A stretch of 21,515 nucleotides of DNA from assembly GCA_947441105.1 (NCBI GenBank), contig CANESN010000002.1, forward strand, positions 1-21,515, written 5' to 3'. The translations under genes were made by a program, and so were the position numbers. Source of the stretch: Micrococcales bacterium. Lineage in GTDB: Bacteria > Actinomycetota > Actinomycetes > Actinomycetales > Microbacteriaceae. Shown piece after piece: positions 5,905-13,458 of this stretch (the first letter of the stretch is position 1; every line of letters starts with the position of its first letter). The notes beneath the pieces were generated by a model that saw nothing but the letters and a program-made list of their open reading frames with translations, was not told the DNA's origin and did no database searches.

Positions 5905-7907
5905 GAAAACCACTGGCAGGTTTCTTACTGCCGCTAACGCTGGTGTTGGCCACCTTCTCAGGCCCGCTCAGTGTAAGTGCGGCAGAGCTTGCTATTACCG
6001 GTGCTAAGTGCACCATCGTCGGCACTCAAAAGGACGACGTATTAGTTGGTACCTACGCTTCGGATGTGATCTGCGGTCTCGGCGGCAATGACCTGATTTA
6101 TGGCTCTTCGGGCAATGATGTCATCGATGGGGGCAAGGGCAATGACCGTATTTCAGCAGGTGCTGGCCACGACCAGATTCACGGTGGACTGGGCATTGAC
6201 TATGTTGACGGTGGCACCGGAAACAATAAATGCGTCAAGGACGCCAGCGACCCGGCTCTAAAAAACTGTCGCGATATCAAGGCGCTTCCGAAGTATCAGG
6301 CACCTGCGGTTCCAACCGTGCCGGCAACACAGTCACCAACGGTTTCTCAGACTGTTTCGCCTAGCCTTCCGGTGACCAACTCTCCGACCATTTCACCCAC
6401 CCTCTCACCAAGCGTCTCGCCAAATACTGGGCAGCAAACTTCTTCGCCTGTAACAACTAGCTCCCCTGATACCGGCGGCGGAACTCCTTCGCCTACCCCG
6501 CCAGTTTCCGTGGGCACTATCGTTGGCGGCTACGCCGGGGGTTCAAGTGCTATTTCAAATCAGCCCGGCACACCAAGCACCACTGTCACCACGCTAACCA
6601 GCACGCCGATCACTTTAGATTTTGAGGGTGGGGCAGAACTTATTGGTTTTGGTGGCGATGGCCCCGGTGTGGATGCACATCCGACCGGCGGAACCGGCGG
6701 TTCAACAAAAGCCGTAAAGGTTGTCCGCGGCGCGGAGAGCTTTGCTGGAACAGTTTTCTACACCGCAGCTAATGGCGTGAACCTGATTAGCGCAACCAGC
6801 AAGACCGTCACGCTCAATTTCTACTCCCCTGCCGCAAACCAGCCTGTGCTCCTAAAGCTTGAAGATGCATCAAACTCCACTCGCTACGTGGAAACCATGG
6901 TGACGGCTGGTTCGGTGGGTTGGCAGACCCTCAGTTTCAACTTTGATAGCCCTAGAGGCGGCTCTCCGGCTTACAGCACAGACATCCAATACCGAAAGGC
7001 CGTGATCTTCTACGCCTTTGGCACCACCACCGGTGGGGCAACCTATTACTTCGATCAGGTCTCGTTCCCAGCGGTAACCGCCACTCAGACAACAGTGCCG
7101 GGATCTTCCTCGCCAGCTTTCACTCAGGGGAGCCTGCTCTGGGAGGAAAACTTTGATGGCAGCGGAGCACTTGATGGTTCTAGGTGGACATCTCGAACCT
7201 GTGGGCACTCAGCTGCTAACGGTGGTGGCACTTGCCACAACAATGAGCAGCAGCAATTCATCCCCGACGCAAACCAGCTAGATGGCCAGGGCAATGCGGT
7301 TATTACATCCAGGCGGGTAACTACTCCTGCCTCAGTAGGTAGCTGCTTGGCATGGTCTGGAACCTGTCCATTCACAAGCGGAAGATTCGACACCCAGGGC
7401 AAAGTCTCTTTCATGTATGGCGTGATTGAGGCAAGGATTCAAAACCCAATCGGTGGTGCCAACTGGCCAGCGTTTTGGATGTTGGGCACCAACATCACTT
7501 CGGTGGGCTGGCCAGCATCAGGTGAGATCGACATCATGGAGGGCAAGTCTGGATCCAGAGTCGCTGGCGCAATCCACTGGTCTAACGCTGGCAATGACGC
7601 TTACGAATATGGTGAGGCAAGTGGTGGCAACTACGCGAACGCCTATCACGTCTACAAAGTCCACTGGCTGGAAAACTACCTGGCGATTTATGTCGACGGA
7701 GTAAAGATCTTGGAGGAGACCAGCAGCACGCTGAATCAAAATGGATCCTGGGCCTTCAACCACCCGTTCTTCATCATTCTGAACAACGCCATCTCACCCG
7801 CGGGTGGATTCTCAGACGCTTATGACGGCTGGACCACAGCCCAAATGAAGATCGACTACGTCCGCTACTACCAACTAAACGGCCAGGGCCAGGTATTCAA
7901 CAACTAG
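5901..7907 (+). CDS. Modular secreted GH16 glucanase with RTX repeats and a CBM-like domain
   Basis: 668 residues. Signal peptide 1-27 (cleavage near VSA|AE). Residues about 45-105 hold five RTX-type calcium-binding repeats (GLGGNDLIYG, GNDVIDGG, GNDRISAG and so on). Residues about 131-204 are a Pro/Thr/Ser linker. Residues about 236-390 form a beta-sandwich with FDQVSF at its end, resembling non-catalytic carbohydrate-binding domains. GH16 follows at about 408-665, with active site GEIDIME (E542, D544, E547) and WPAFWMLG. It ends in YVRYYQLNGQGQV, the C-terminal motif also found in copies 1 and 2. Two extra Cys pairs (RTC..GTC, SC..TC) mark the catalytic domain. The RTX block follows a Sec signal and is N-terminal, unlike type I secreted toxins, so it is more likely a calcium-stabilised attachment or binding element. 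The CBM identification is inference. Confidence 0.92.
   Translation: MRKPLAGFLLPLTLVLATFSGPLSVSAAELAITGAKCTIVGTQKDDVLVGTYASDVICGLGGNDLIYGSSGNDVIDGGKGNDRISAGAGHDQIHGGLGIDYVDGGTGNNKCVKDASDPALKNCRDIKALPKYQAPAVPTVPATQSPTVSQTVSPSLPVTNSPTISPTLSPSVSPNTGQQTSSPVTTSSPDTGGGTPSPTPPVSVGTIVGGYAGGSSAISNQPGTPSTTVTTLTSTPITLDFEGGAELIGFGGDGPGVDAHPTGGTGGSTKAVKVVRGAESFAGTVFYTAANGVNLISATSKTVTLNFYSPAANQPVLLKLEDASNSTRYVETMVTAGSVGWQTLSFNFDSPRGGSPAYSTDIQYRKAVIFYAFGTTTGGATYYFDQVSFPAVTATQTTVPGSSSPAFTQGSLLWEENFDGSGALDGSRWTSRTCGHSAANGGGTCHNNEQQQFIPDANQLDGQGNAVITSRRVTTPASVGSCLAWSGTCPFTSGRFDTQGKVSFMYGVIEARIQNPIGGANWPAFWMLGTNITSVGWPASGEIDIMEGKSGSRVAGAIHWSNAGNDAYEYGEASGGNYANAYHVYKVHWLENYLAIYVDGVKILEETSSTLNQNGSWAFNHPFFIILNNAISPAGGFSDAYDGWTTAQMKIDYVRYYQLNGQGQVFNN
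6033..6215 (+). repeat. RTX/hemolysin-type calcium-binding repeats inside the modular GH16
   Basis: About five degenerate copies of the nonapeptide GGxGxDxUx, with core units GGNDLIYGS, SGNDVIDGG, KGNDRISAG, AGHDQIHGG and LGIDYVDGG. Each alternates G-N/H-D turns with short strands, the known beta-roll pattern. Confidence 0.85.
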
Positions 7908-7916
7908 GTTGTTGAA
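7896..7916. terminator. Stem hairpin between convergent GH16 and protease genes
   Basis: TTCAACAAC (7896-7904) and GTTGTTGAA (7908-7916) form a perfect 9-bp stem, with the GH16 stop codon TAG as the loop. On the plus strand a weakly U-rich run (cacttatcctctttag) follows. On the minus strand there is no U-run. A terminator for the GH16 operon is plausible. The stem is AT-rich, so its strength is uncertain. Confidence 0.45.
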
Positions 7917-7928
7917 CACTTATCCTCT

Positions 7929-10900
7929 TTAGCCCCTCAGCCCAACCAATACCTTGCCGGCGTAACTCTGAACCTTGGTCGGTTTTGACTGGAACCAGGT
8001 TGCAAGTGCTGGCCTTTGAGTCTTGGCATATTCACAGACAGCCTTTGCTCGCTTTAGGAACAAGACGTTCTGTGATGCAGGACCATTGGTCAGTCTGATC
8101 GCGGTGCAAAGGAACTTGCTGGCGGTGCTGCCCTTGAGGATTTCCTTGACCGCTGCCTTCTGGGCTGCGGTTAGGTTGAAGGCCTTGCCAATAAATGCCG
8201 GTAGGTAACTCTGCGCATAAGAAGCCGCAGCGCTTTGGGTTGGAACCGGTGGGGTAACAGTTGGAATTGCAATTGGGATCGGTGGTGCAGCCACAAGCAA
8301 TCCAGGTCCGGTTGCCACGACAACTTCAGATACCAGCGATGCGATCTTCACGGTTGCGATCCTTGCATCGGCAGGTGCCGCACTTAGAACTGTTCCAGTT
8401 AGCTGCACCGAGATGGCTTGGCCAACATCCGCAAGGGTTGGCTCATAGGTCTCAGTAGTTGCACCACTAATCACCTGACCTTCTCTTAGCCACTGGTAGC
8501 CAACATCTGCGGCACTGACCAGGGTTGATCGTTGCGCAACCAATAGCTGGCCGATTACCGGTGAACCGGTAATCGCAATCAGACGAGCACCGGTTGGCCA
8601 GGTTGGAGTGGTTGCGGTCGAGTTCTTGGTCACGCTCTGGAAGCCAGTCTTTCGACCGGTCACCTTCAGGGTGATGGCCTTGCCGGCATCCGATGCCTTG
8701 ATCAAGTAGCTAGATCCGACAGCACCTGCAATGGCACTACCGTCCTTTAGCCACTCGTAATCAAAGGCAGTTCCTGAATCCCAAGCACCTGGCTCGGCAA
8801 TCAGGAACTGCCCGATTTGGGCAGAGCCCGTGATGGTTGGGGTTGGGGAACTTGTGAAGCTTGAGATCGCTGCCTTTGGCGTTGAGGAAACTGCCATGGA
8901 AAGCTGGCTGTAACCAATTACGTTGTGGGCGATGATCGCGAAGTAGTAGGTAACTCCCGGGGTCAGGTTAGTAACCACACAGGATCTGAGATCAGGGGCT
9001 ACGTTTCCAGCACATCCACCACTTGATACCAAGGTGAATGGACCTGAAGCAGATAGCGATACCCAGACCTTGTAGTAGTCGATAAACGCTCCACCATTCC
9101 AAGGTTCGGTCCAGTTCAAGCGGACCTCATTGGTTAGCGCGGTGGCAGAAGGTTGCTCAGGCTGACTTGGCGTTCCCGGCATGACAACCGCAATGGTTGC
9201 GCTCTGCGATGCCGCAAAGCTCACCTGTGCGACTCGGGCCGAGTCGATCGGGTGGGTAATGTTCCAGGTGTAGTTGTTGTCGTTCATAATCGATGCCGCA
9301 AAGACCGCAACTGTCACTTCACCGCTGGCATTGGTAAGTGGTTCGGAGTGTGGGTAGCCACCAGGCCAGGTGGTACAGACCGGAGAGGTTGCGCCAGGAA
9401 ATGGTGTGTAGCTTCCGGACTTACAGGTTTTGGTGTAGCCGGAGAACTCAACAAATGCTCCAGCAACAGCGTTGTTTGAAGCCCACTCCTTGACCTGGAA
9501 CTTAATCAGGTTCTGTGCCGGCAGCACAATGTTCACGGTTCTTGACTGGGTGAAGGTGGTGTTTCCACCGGCCTCAAGACCCCAAGGGATGATTGGGGAA
9601 GTTGGGGTTGCGGTGTTTGGTTTGCGAGAGGTGTTTACAAAGAGCCTGCCCAAGATTCCATTAGGAACCGTTAGCGAGTATTCACCGCTGGCATTGGTTG
9701 TCGCGGTGATTGCGTTCTCGTTATCCAGACCTGCGTATTGACCATCGTTTAGCCACTTGACCGGAGCACCTGCTACCGGAGTTGTGCCATCAGATAGGAA
9801 GACCTTTCCGGTGACAGTCACCGGCTGGTTCATGACGACATTCACAGTGGTGTCGGTAGTGGTTGTGACGCTCAGGTTTGTGGTTCTTGAGGTGTCATTT
9901 GCATCGCGCACCAAGAAATCGTGCTTGAAGGTGCTGGAGTTCAAGTGCTGCTGAGCAAAGATTGCGATCTTCACAACGCCTGACGAGTTAGCCCGTGGGG
10001 CTGAGTGGGCGTAGCCACCTGGCCAGGTGGTGCAGGCAGCGTTAGTTGCGCCAGCAAACGGCGTGTAGCTACCGGTCACACAGGTCTTGGTGTAGCCAAC
10101 GAACTCCAGGATCGCTCCGGACATAGATGCTCCAGTCGAACCGTTTGTGACATTCACGGTGACATTGTTCTGAGCTGGCATCACGAGGTTGATCTCTTTG
10201 CTCACGGACGAGCTCGTCATACCGCCAGCTTCAAGTCCCCAAGGAAGCTGTGGGGATGTTGGAGATACATTCTTAGGTGAGCGGCTAGTGCTTACAAACA
10301 AACGACCAAGGGTTCCGGCAGGCACTGATAGTGAGTACTGACCGGTGCTGTTGGTAGTTGCTTTCAAAGCATTGGAGTTCTCCAGGCCGGCGTACTGACC
10401 ATCGTTTAGCCAGTTCACAACCGCTCCCGAGACCGGGGTTGTGCCATCAGCCATGAACACCTTGCCGGAGAAAACAACCGGTGGGTTCATAACCACGGTG
10501 ACAGTCGCACTCGAGGTAGGTGTGAGGTTAAAGGCTGTGCTCTTGGCAGGGTTCTGCGGATCGATGACCATGAACTCATAGTTGGAATTAGCCACATGAG
10601 TGGTATCCAAAATTGCTAGCGTCACCTTGCCCTGGGCATCGGTCACCGGACCTGAGTGGGCATAGCCGGCTGGCCAGGATAGACAACGTGGGGTAATCGC
10701 AGAGGCAAAAGGCGTGTAGCTTCCAGTAACACAGCCCTTGGTGTCTCCAACGAACTGCACCTTGCCACCGACAACCGGCTGGTTAGTGCCGTGTTGCACA
10801 ACAGTGACGGTGGTGGTCTTGATGCTCGGGACCTTAATGTCCACCACGGTGTCCTGGGTAATGGTCAACTTGCCACCGGCCTCCATGCCCCAAGGGGTTG

Positions 10901-12809
10901 GAGGAATGGTGTCAAGACCTCTGTTGGCCCAGCGCGAGGTGTTCAGGAAGAGCTCACCCTCGGTGCCATTAGGAACCTGAAGCACATACTCACCGGCGAG
11001 GTTGGTGTAACCAACCAGAGCGTTTTGATTGTCTGAACCTGCGTATGCACCAGTAGCTAGCCACTTAACCGGCATCTTTGCAACCGGGGTGACACCATCT
11101 GCCAGAGTCACCTTTCCGGTGATGTATGGCAGGTTGCTGGTCCAGGTGATTGCCACGTTGGACTTGTTCCACGTTGTGGTTGAAGCATCGCGAATACCGC
11201 GAACCTGGAAGCAGTAGAACTGAGCTTCCTGAAGATTGAATACCGGAAGGGCAGTAAGTCCAGGACCTATGTAACCGAAGTGGGTGAATGGTCCGGCACA
11301 GCCGTTTGGTCCGACCGAGATCTGAAGCTCTTGCTCGTAGTCGCCGGCAACGGTGTCATCCCAGTCGACTCGAACACGGTCGGTGTACAAAGCTGAAAGC
11401 TTGGTGTTTGAAACCGCACCGGAAAGCGCGGTCGTTTCTGAAACACATGAGTCAACAAATGCTGCGACATTTAGTCGTCCGCCTGAAGCTACCTTGCCGG
11501 TCAGAGTTCCCATCGCGGTGGTGGTTGATTTCAGTTTTGCAATCGCTTGCTCAGCGGTGGTGCCTCGATAGGCAGCAAGACAGAGGGCGATTGCTCCGGT
11601 GACGTGAGGCGTTGCCATCGAAGTACCACTCAGAGTGGCGTAGCCATCGCCAGAAGTGGAGAGAATGTTGGATCCAGGGGCCGCTAGGTCAACCCTGGTC
11701 GAAGAGAAGTTTGAGTAGTTAGCAAGTAAGCCAGCCTGGTCAATTGCAGCAACCGAAACCACGCAGTCAAATGGGCGGTGTGGAGTGGTGCAGTCATAGG
11801 CCGCTGGGTATTGAGCAGTAGTTCCGATATCTGTGGCATCGTTTCCAGCTGCCGCAACGAAGATGATTCCAACATCGCCACCACGCTTGATGGCGTTCTC
11901 TAGCGAGCGAGAATAGGCAGTGCCACCCCAAGAGTTATTGCTTGCGATGATGTCTAGACCCTTTTTCATGCGCAGCATGGTGATGTAGTCGATTGCTTCG
12001 ATCGCATCTGCGATAGCTGCCTGACCGCTAGCGTTCACGATCTTGGCCGAGATCAGGCTCACCTGCCAGGCGACACCAGTGACACCAGTTCCATTGCCAC
12101 CAACAGCGCCAACGGTTCCCGCAACGTGAGTTCCGTGAGGGTGTTCGCCGGCGTCATAGACGGTTGCATCGTTGTTTAGAAAGTCATAACCGTTGATGTC
12201 ATCGATAAAGCCGTTGGCATCGTTGTCGATACCATCGCCCGGGGTCTCTTGAGCATTGGTCCAAATATTCGCTGCAAGGTCAGGGTGAGAAACGTTGATA
12301 CCGGAGTCGATAACCGCAACGTATACCGCGCGAGATCCGGTGTAGCCCTTGGCCCATGCACCAGCTGCGTTTACGCCGTTAGAGCTGGTTGGGCTTGAGG
12401 TTGAGGCACTGGTGGCACCGTAAAGCCCCCACATGCTTCCATCTACATACCGAGTGTCATTGCTGGTGTTATCAAGTTCAACCTCGTAGTTCGGCTCTGC
12501 AAATTCGACTCCGTCGAACGCTTGAATACGAGAAAGGTTGGTGGCGAGCGAGTCAAATGGGTTTACCTTCAACAAATAGGTGCCGGCACCTTCGAGGCCG
12601 ATGGCCGAATAGCCAAGCACTGAGCCCGAGCTAAAGACTTCCTGCGGCTCAGGGGCATCCTTTTCCAGCTGAACAATCAGCTGGTTGGCGATGATTTCTT
12701 CGCCCTGGAATGTCTGTTCATTAGCGGCCATCGCAACAGTGCCCTGACCTAAAAGCATCAGCAGTGTGGCAATTGTGACCGAAAGAACCCGTGAAAAAGC
12801 CTTGCTCAT
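7929..12809 (-). CDS. Giant secreted S8 subtilisin-like protease with triplicated module
   Basis: 1626 residues from the ATG at 12809. The 14 residues before it (from a TTG at 12851) would precede a normal signal peptide, so I reject them. Signal peptide 1-28 (AMA|AN), an I9-like propeptide at about 35-110, then the S8 domain with catalytic Asp168 (VIDSG), His225 (HGTHVAG), oxyanion Asn323 (AAGN) and Ser397 (GTSMATPH). After it come an FN3-like domain (about 460-556), three copies of a ~217-residue module (about 562-1212), a second FN3-like domain (about 1214-1312), two Ig-like repeats (about 1313-1490, each with a Y-x-W-L motif and 'ASDAGKAI'/'LADVGQAI'), a Pro-rich stretch, and a C-terminal domain of about 97 residues with two Cys. 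No LPxTG anchor is visible. It is a cell-surface or secreted protease; its substrate is unknown. Confidence 0.9.
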   Translation of the reverse strand: MSKAFSRVLSVTIATLLMLLGQGTVAMAANEQTFQGEEIIANQLIVQLEKDAPEPQEVFSSGSVLGYSAIGLEGAGTYLLKVNPFDSLATNLSRIQAFDGVEFAEPNYEVELDNTSNDTRYVDGSMWGLYGATSASTSSPTSSNGVNAAGAWAKGYTGSRAVYVAVIDSGINVSHPDLAANIWTNAQETPGDGIDNDANGFIDDINGYDFLNNDATVYDAGEHPHGTHVAGTVGAVGGNGTGVTGVAWQVSLISAKIVNASGQAAIADAIEAIDYITMLRMKKGLDIIASNNSWGGTAYSRSLENAIKRGGDVGIIFVAAAGNDATDIGTTAQYPAAYDCTTPHRPFDCVVSVAAIDQAGLLANYSNFSSTRVDLAAPGSNILSTSGDGYATLSGTSMATPHVTGAIALCLAAYRGTTAEQAIAKLKSTTTAMGTLTGKVASGGRLNVAAFVDSCVSETTALSGAVSNTKLSALYTDRVRVDWDDTVAGDYEQELQISVGPNGCAGPFTHFGYIGPGLTALPVFNLQEAQFYCFQVRGIRDASTTTWNKSNVAITWTSNLPYITGKVTLADGVTPVAKMPVKWLATGAYAGSDNQNALVGYTNLAGEYVLQVPNGTEGELFLNTSRWANRGLDTIPPTPWGMEAGGKLTITQDTVVDIKVPSIKTTTVTVVQHGTNQPVVGGKVQFVGDTKGCVTGSYTPFASAITPRCLSWPAGYAHSGPVTDAQGKVTLAILDTTHVANSNYEFMVIDPQNPAKSTAFNLTPTSSATVTVVMNPPVVFSGKVFMADGTTPVSGAVVNWLNDGQYAGLENSNALKATTNSTGQYSLSVPAGTLGRLFVSTSRSPKNVSPTSPQLPWGLEAGGMTSSSVSKEINLVMPAQNNVTVNVTNGSTGASMSGAILEFVGYTKTCVTGSYTPFAGATNAACTTWPGGYAHSAPRANSSGVVKIAIFAQQHLNSSTFKHDFLVRDANDTSRTTNLSVTTTTDTTVNVVMNQPVTVTGKVFLSDGTTPVAGAPVKWLNDGQYAGLDNENAITATTNASGEYSLTVPNGILGRLFVNTSRKPNTATPTSPIIPWGLEAGGNTTFTQSRTVNIVLPAQNLIKFQVKEWASNNAVAGAFVEFSGYTKTCKSGSYTPFPGATSPVCTTWPGGYPHSEPLTNASGEVTVAVFAASIMNDNNYTWNITHPIDSARVAQVSFAASQSATIAVVMPGTPSQPEQPSATALTNEVRLNWTEPWNGGAFIDYYKVWVSLSASGPFTLVSSGGCAGNVAPDLRSCVVTNLTPGVTYYFAIIAHNVIGYSQLSMAVSSTPKAAISSFTSSPTPTITGSAQIGQFLIAEPGAWDSGTAFDYEWLKDGSAIAGAVGSSYLIKASDAGKAITLKVTGRKTGFQSVTKNSTATTPTWPTGARLIAITGSPVIGQLLVAQRSTLVSAADVGYQWLREGQVISGATTETYEPTLADVGQAISVQLTGTVLSAAPADARIATVKIASLVSEVVVATGPGLLVAAPPIPIAIPTVTPPVPTQSAAASYAQSYLPAFIGKAFNLTAAQKAAVKEILKGSTASKFLCTAIRLTNGPASQNVLFLKRAKAVCEYAKTQRPALATWFQSKPTKVQSYAGKVLVGLRG
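9174..11126 (-). repeat. Three tandem ~217-residue modules in the S8 protease
   Basis: Units begin near 11126, 10475 and 9818 (minus strand). Each has two halves. The first reads GKV...DGTTPV.GA.V.WL.DG.YAG..N.NA....TN..GEYSL.VP.G..G.LF..TSR and ends PWG.EAGG. This resembles transthyretin-like or carboxypeptidase-regulatory-like folds. The second has a Cys pair around GSYTPF, then WP.GY.HS, and ends in a beta-rich segment closing with V.VVM. Units 2 and 3 are closer to each other than to unit 1. Confidence 0.85.
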
Positions 12810-12898
12810 TTTTACCCCGCTCGACGGGAACAACGAGTACCCATCACCCAAGGTTCAAAGTAACACCAATCAAGCCAATTGGCGATAGGCCAAGGTAA

Positions 12899-12918
12899 CT
12901 ATTTTCCAGTGGAAATAG
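12899..12918 (-). terminator. Imperfect hairpin after the zinc-ribbon protein gene
   Basis: CTATTTTCCA and TGGAAATAG form an 8-bp stem with one bulged base and a 3-nt loop, 3 nt past the stop of the gene at 12922-13314. There is no U-tract. It may be a weak terminator or a protein-binding palindrome. The rest of 12810-12921 shows no convincing promoter. Confidence 0.25.
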
Positions 12919-12921
12919 AGC

Positions 12922-13314
12922 CTAATACTCGTAGTAGGAGTCCAAGAACAGCGGCATGAATTCGGCCCAGAAGAAGATAACAAAAATGAACGAGAAGAAA
13001 CCAAGAATCGTGAAAATCCAACCGATTACGATCGCCGCTGTTGCCACACCGTCTCCACCTTTTGGAGGGTTAGAAGAGCGGATGTCATTACGAGCCACGT
13101 AGCCAAGAATTAGCCCCAGGATCGGGAGGAAAATCGCAGCAACTAGAGCTCCAACCGCGAGACCTGAGGTCTGCGGTGCCTGCGTCACTTGATACTGGGT
13201 GGCTGGCATTTGCTGTGGGGTGGCCTCTTGAGCGCTACCTGGCTTTGGTCGTCCGCACTGTGAACAGAAAGTTGCACCCGGTGCAAACTCAGTACCGCAT
13301 CCCTGACAAAACAT
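12922..13314 (-). CDS. Zinc-ribbon plus DUF4190-like membrane protein
   Basis: 130 residues. The N-terminus is a double zinc knuckle (FCQGCG...FCSQCG, Cys 3, 6, 17, 20). A Gln/Pro-rich linker (about 23-48) follows, then two hydrophobic segments (about 50-72 and 91-116) flanking a positively charged loop (YVARNDIRSSNPPKGGDG) that is typical of DUF4190 proteins. The zinc ribbon should be cytoplasmic. The function of the family is not known. The ATG is well supported by AAGGAG 5 nt upstream. It is upstream of the large protease gene on the same strand and separated from it by 112 bp with a weak hairpin, so cotranscription is uncertain. Confidence 0.8.
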   Translation of the reverse strand: MFCQGCGTEFAPGATFCSQCGRPKPGSAQEATPQQMPATQYQVTQAPQTSGLAVGALVAAIFLPILGLILGYVARNDIRSSNPPKGGDGVATAAIVIGWIFTILGFFSFIFVIFFWAEFMPLFLDSYYEY

Positions 13315-13323
13315 TTTGACTCC

Positions 13324-13458
13324 TTAAAAGTCGAAGGTCGCTGCTTCGACAATAGCACTCAAGATCATTCCAACCGCAAGGCTAACCATGCCAACCGCTA
13401 GAGCGATAGTTGTTGCGCGAATAGATTCGCCACTAACCTTGTGGGATGCGTAAATCAA
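13324..13458 (-). CDS. Possible 44-residue membrane peptide upstream of the zinc-ribbon gene
   Basis: An open frame from a TTG at 13458 to a TAA at 13324. It ends in a hydrophobic run (about residues 16-37: TTIALAVGMVSLAVGMILSA) followed by IVEAATFDF. Its stop lies 9 nt before the zinc-ribbon ATG, whose Shine-Dalgarno sequence begins right after the stop, an operon-like arrangement. Against it: no ATG until residue 24, no visible Shine-Dalgarno sequence, and 13 nt of overlap with the divergent hydrolase start. It could be a real small membrane protein, a decayed gene end, or chance. Confidence 0.25.
   Translation of the reverse strand: MIYASHKVSGESIRATTIALAVGMVSLAVGMILSAIVEAATFDF

Noticed and set aside
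5202..5913. Long minus-strand open frames (133 and 100 codons) opposite GH16 copy 2
   Set aside because: They lie wholly antisense to a well supported GH16 gene, have no Shine-Dalgarno site or recognisable protein features, and look like codon-bias shadows.
6033..6215. RTX repeats as evidence for type I secretion
   Set aside because: The repeats are N-terminal behind a Sec signal peptide and no ABC/HlyD exporter genes are nearby.
7929..12851. Protease start at TTG 12851
   Set aside because: ATG 12809 gives a standard signal peptide; the 14 added residues would bury it.
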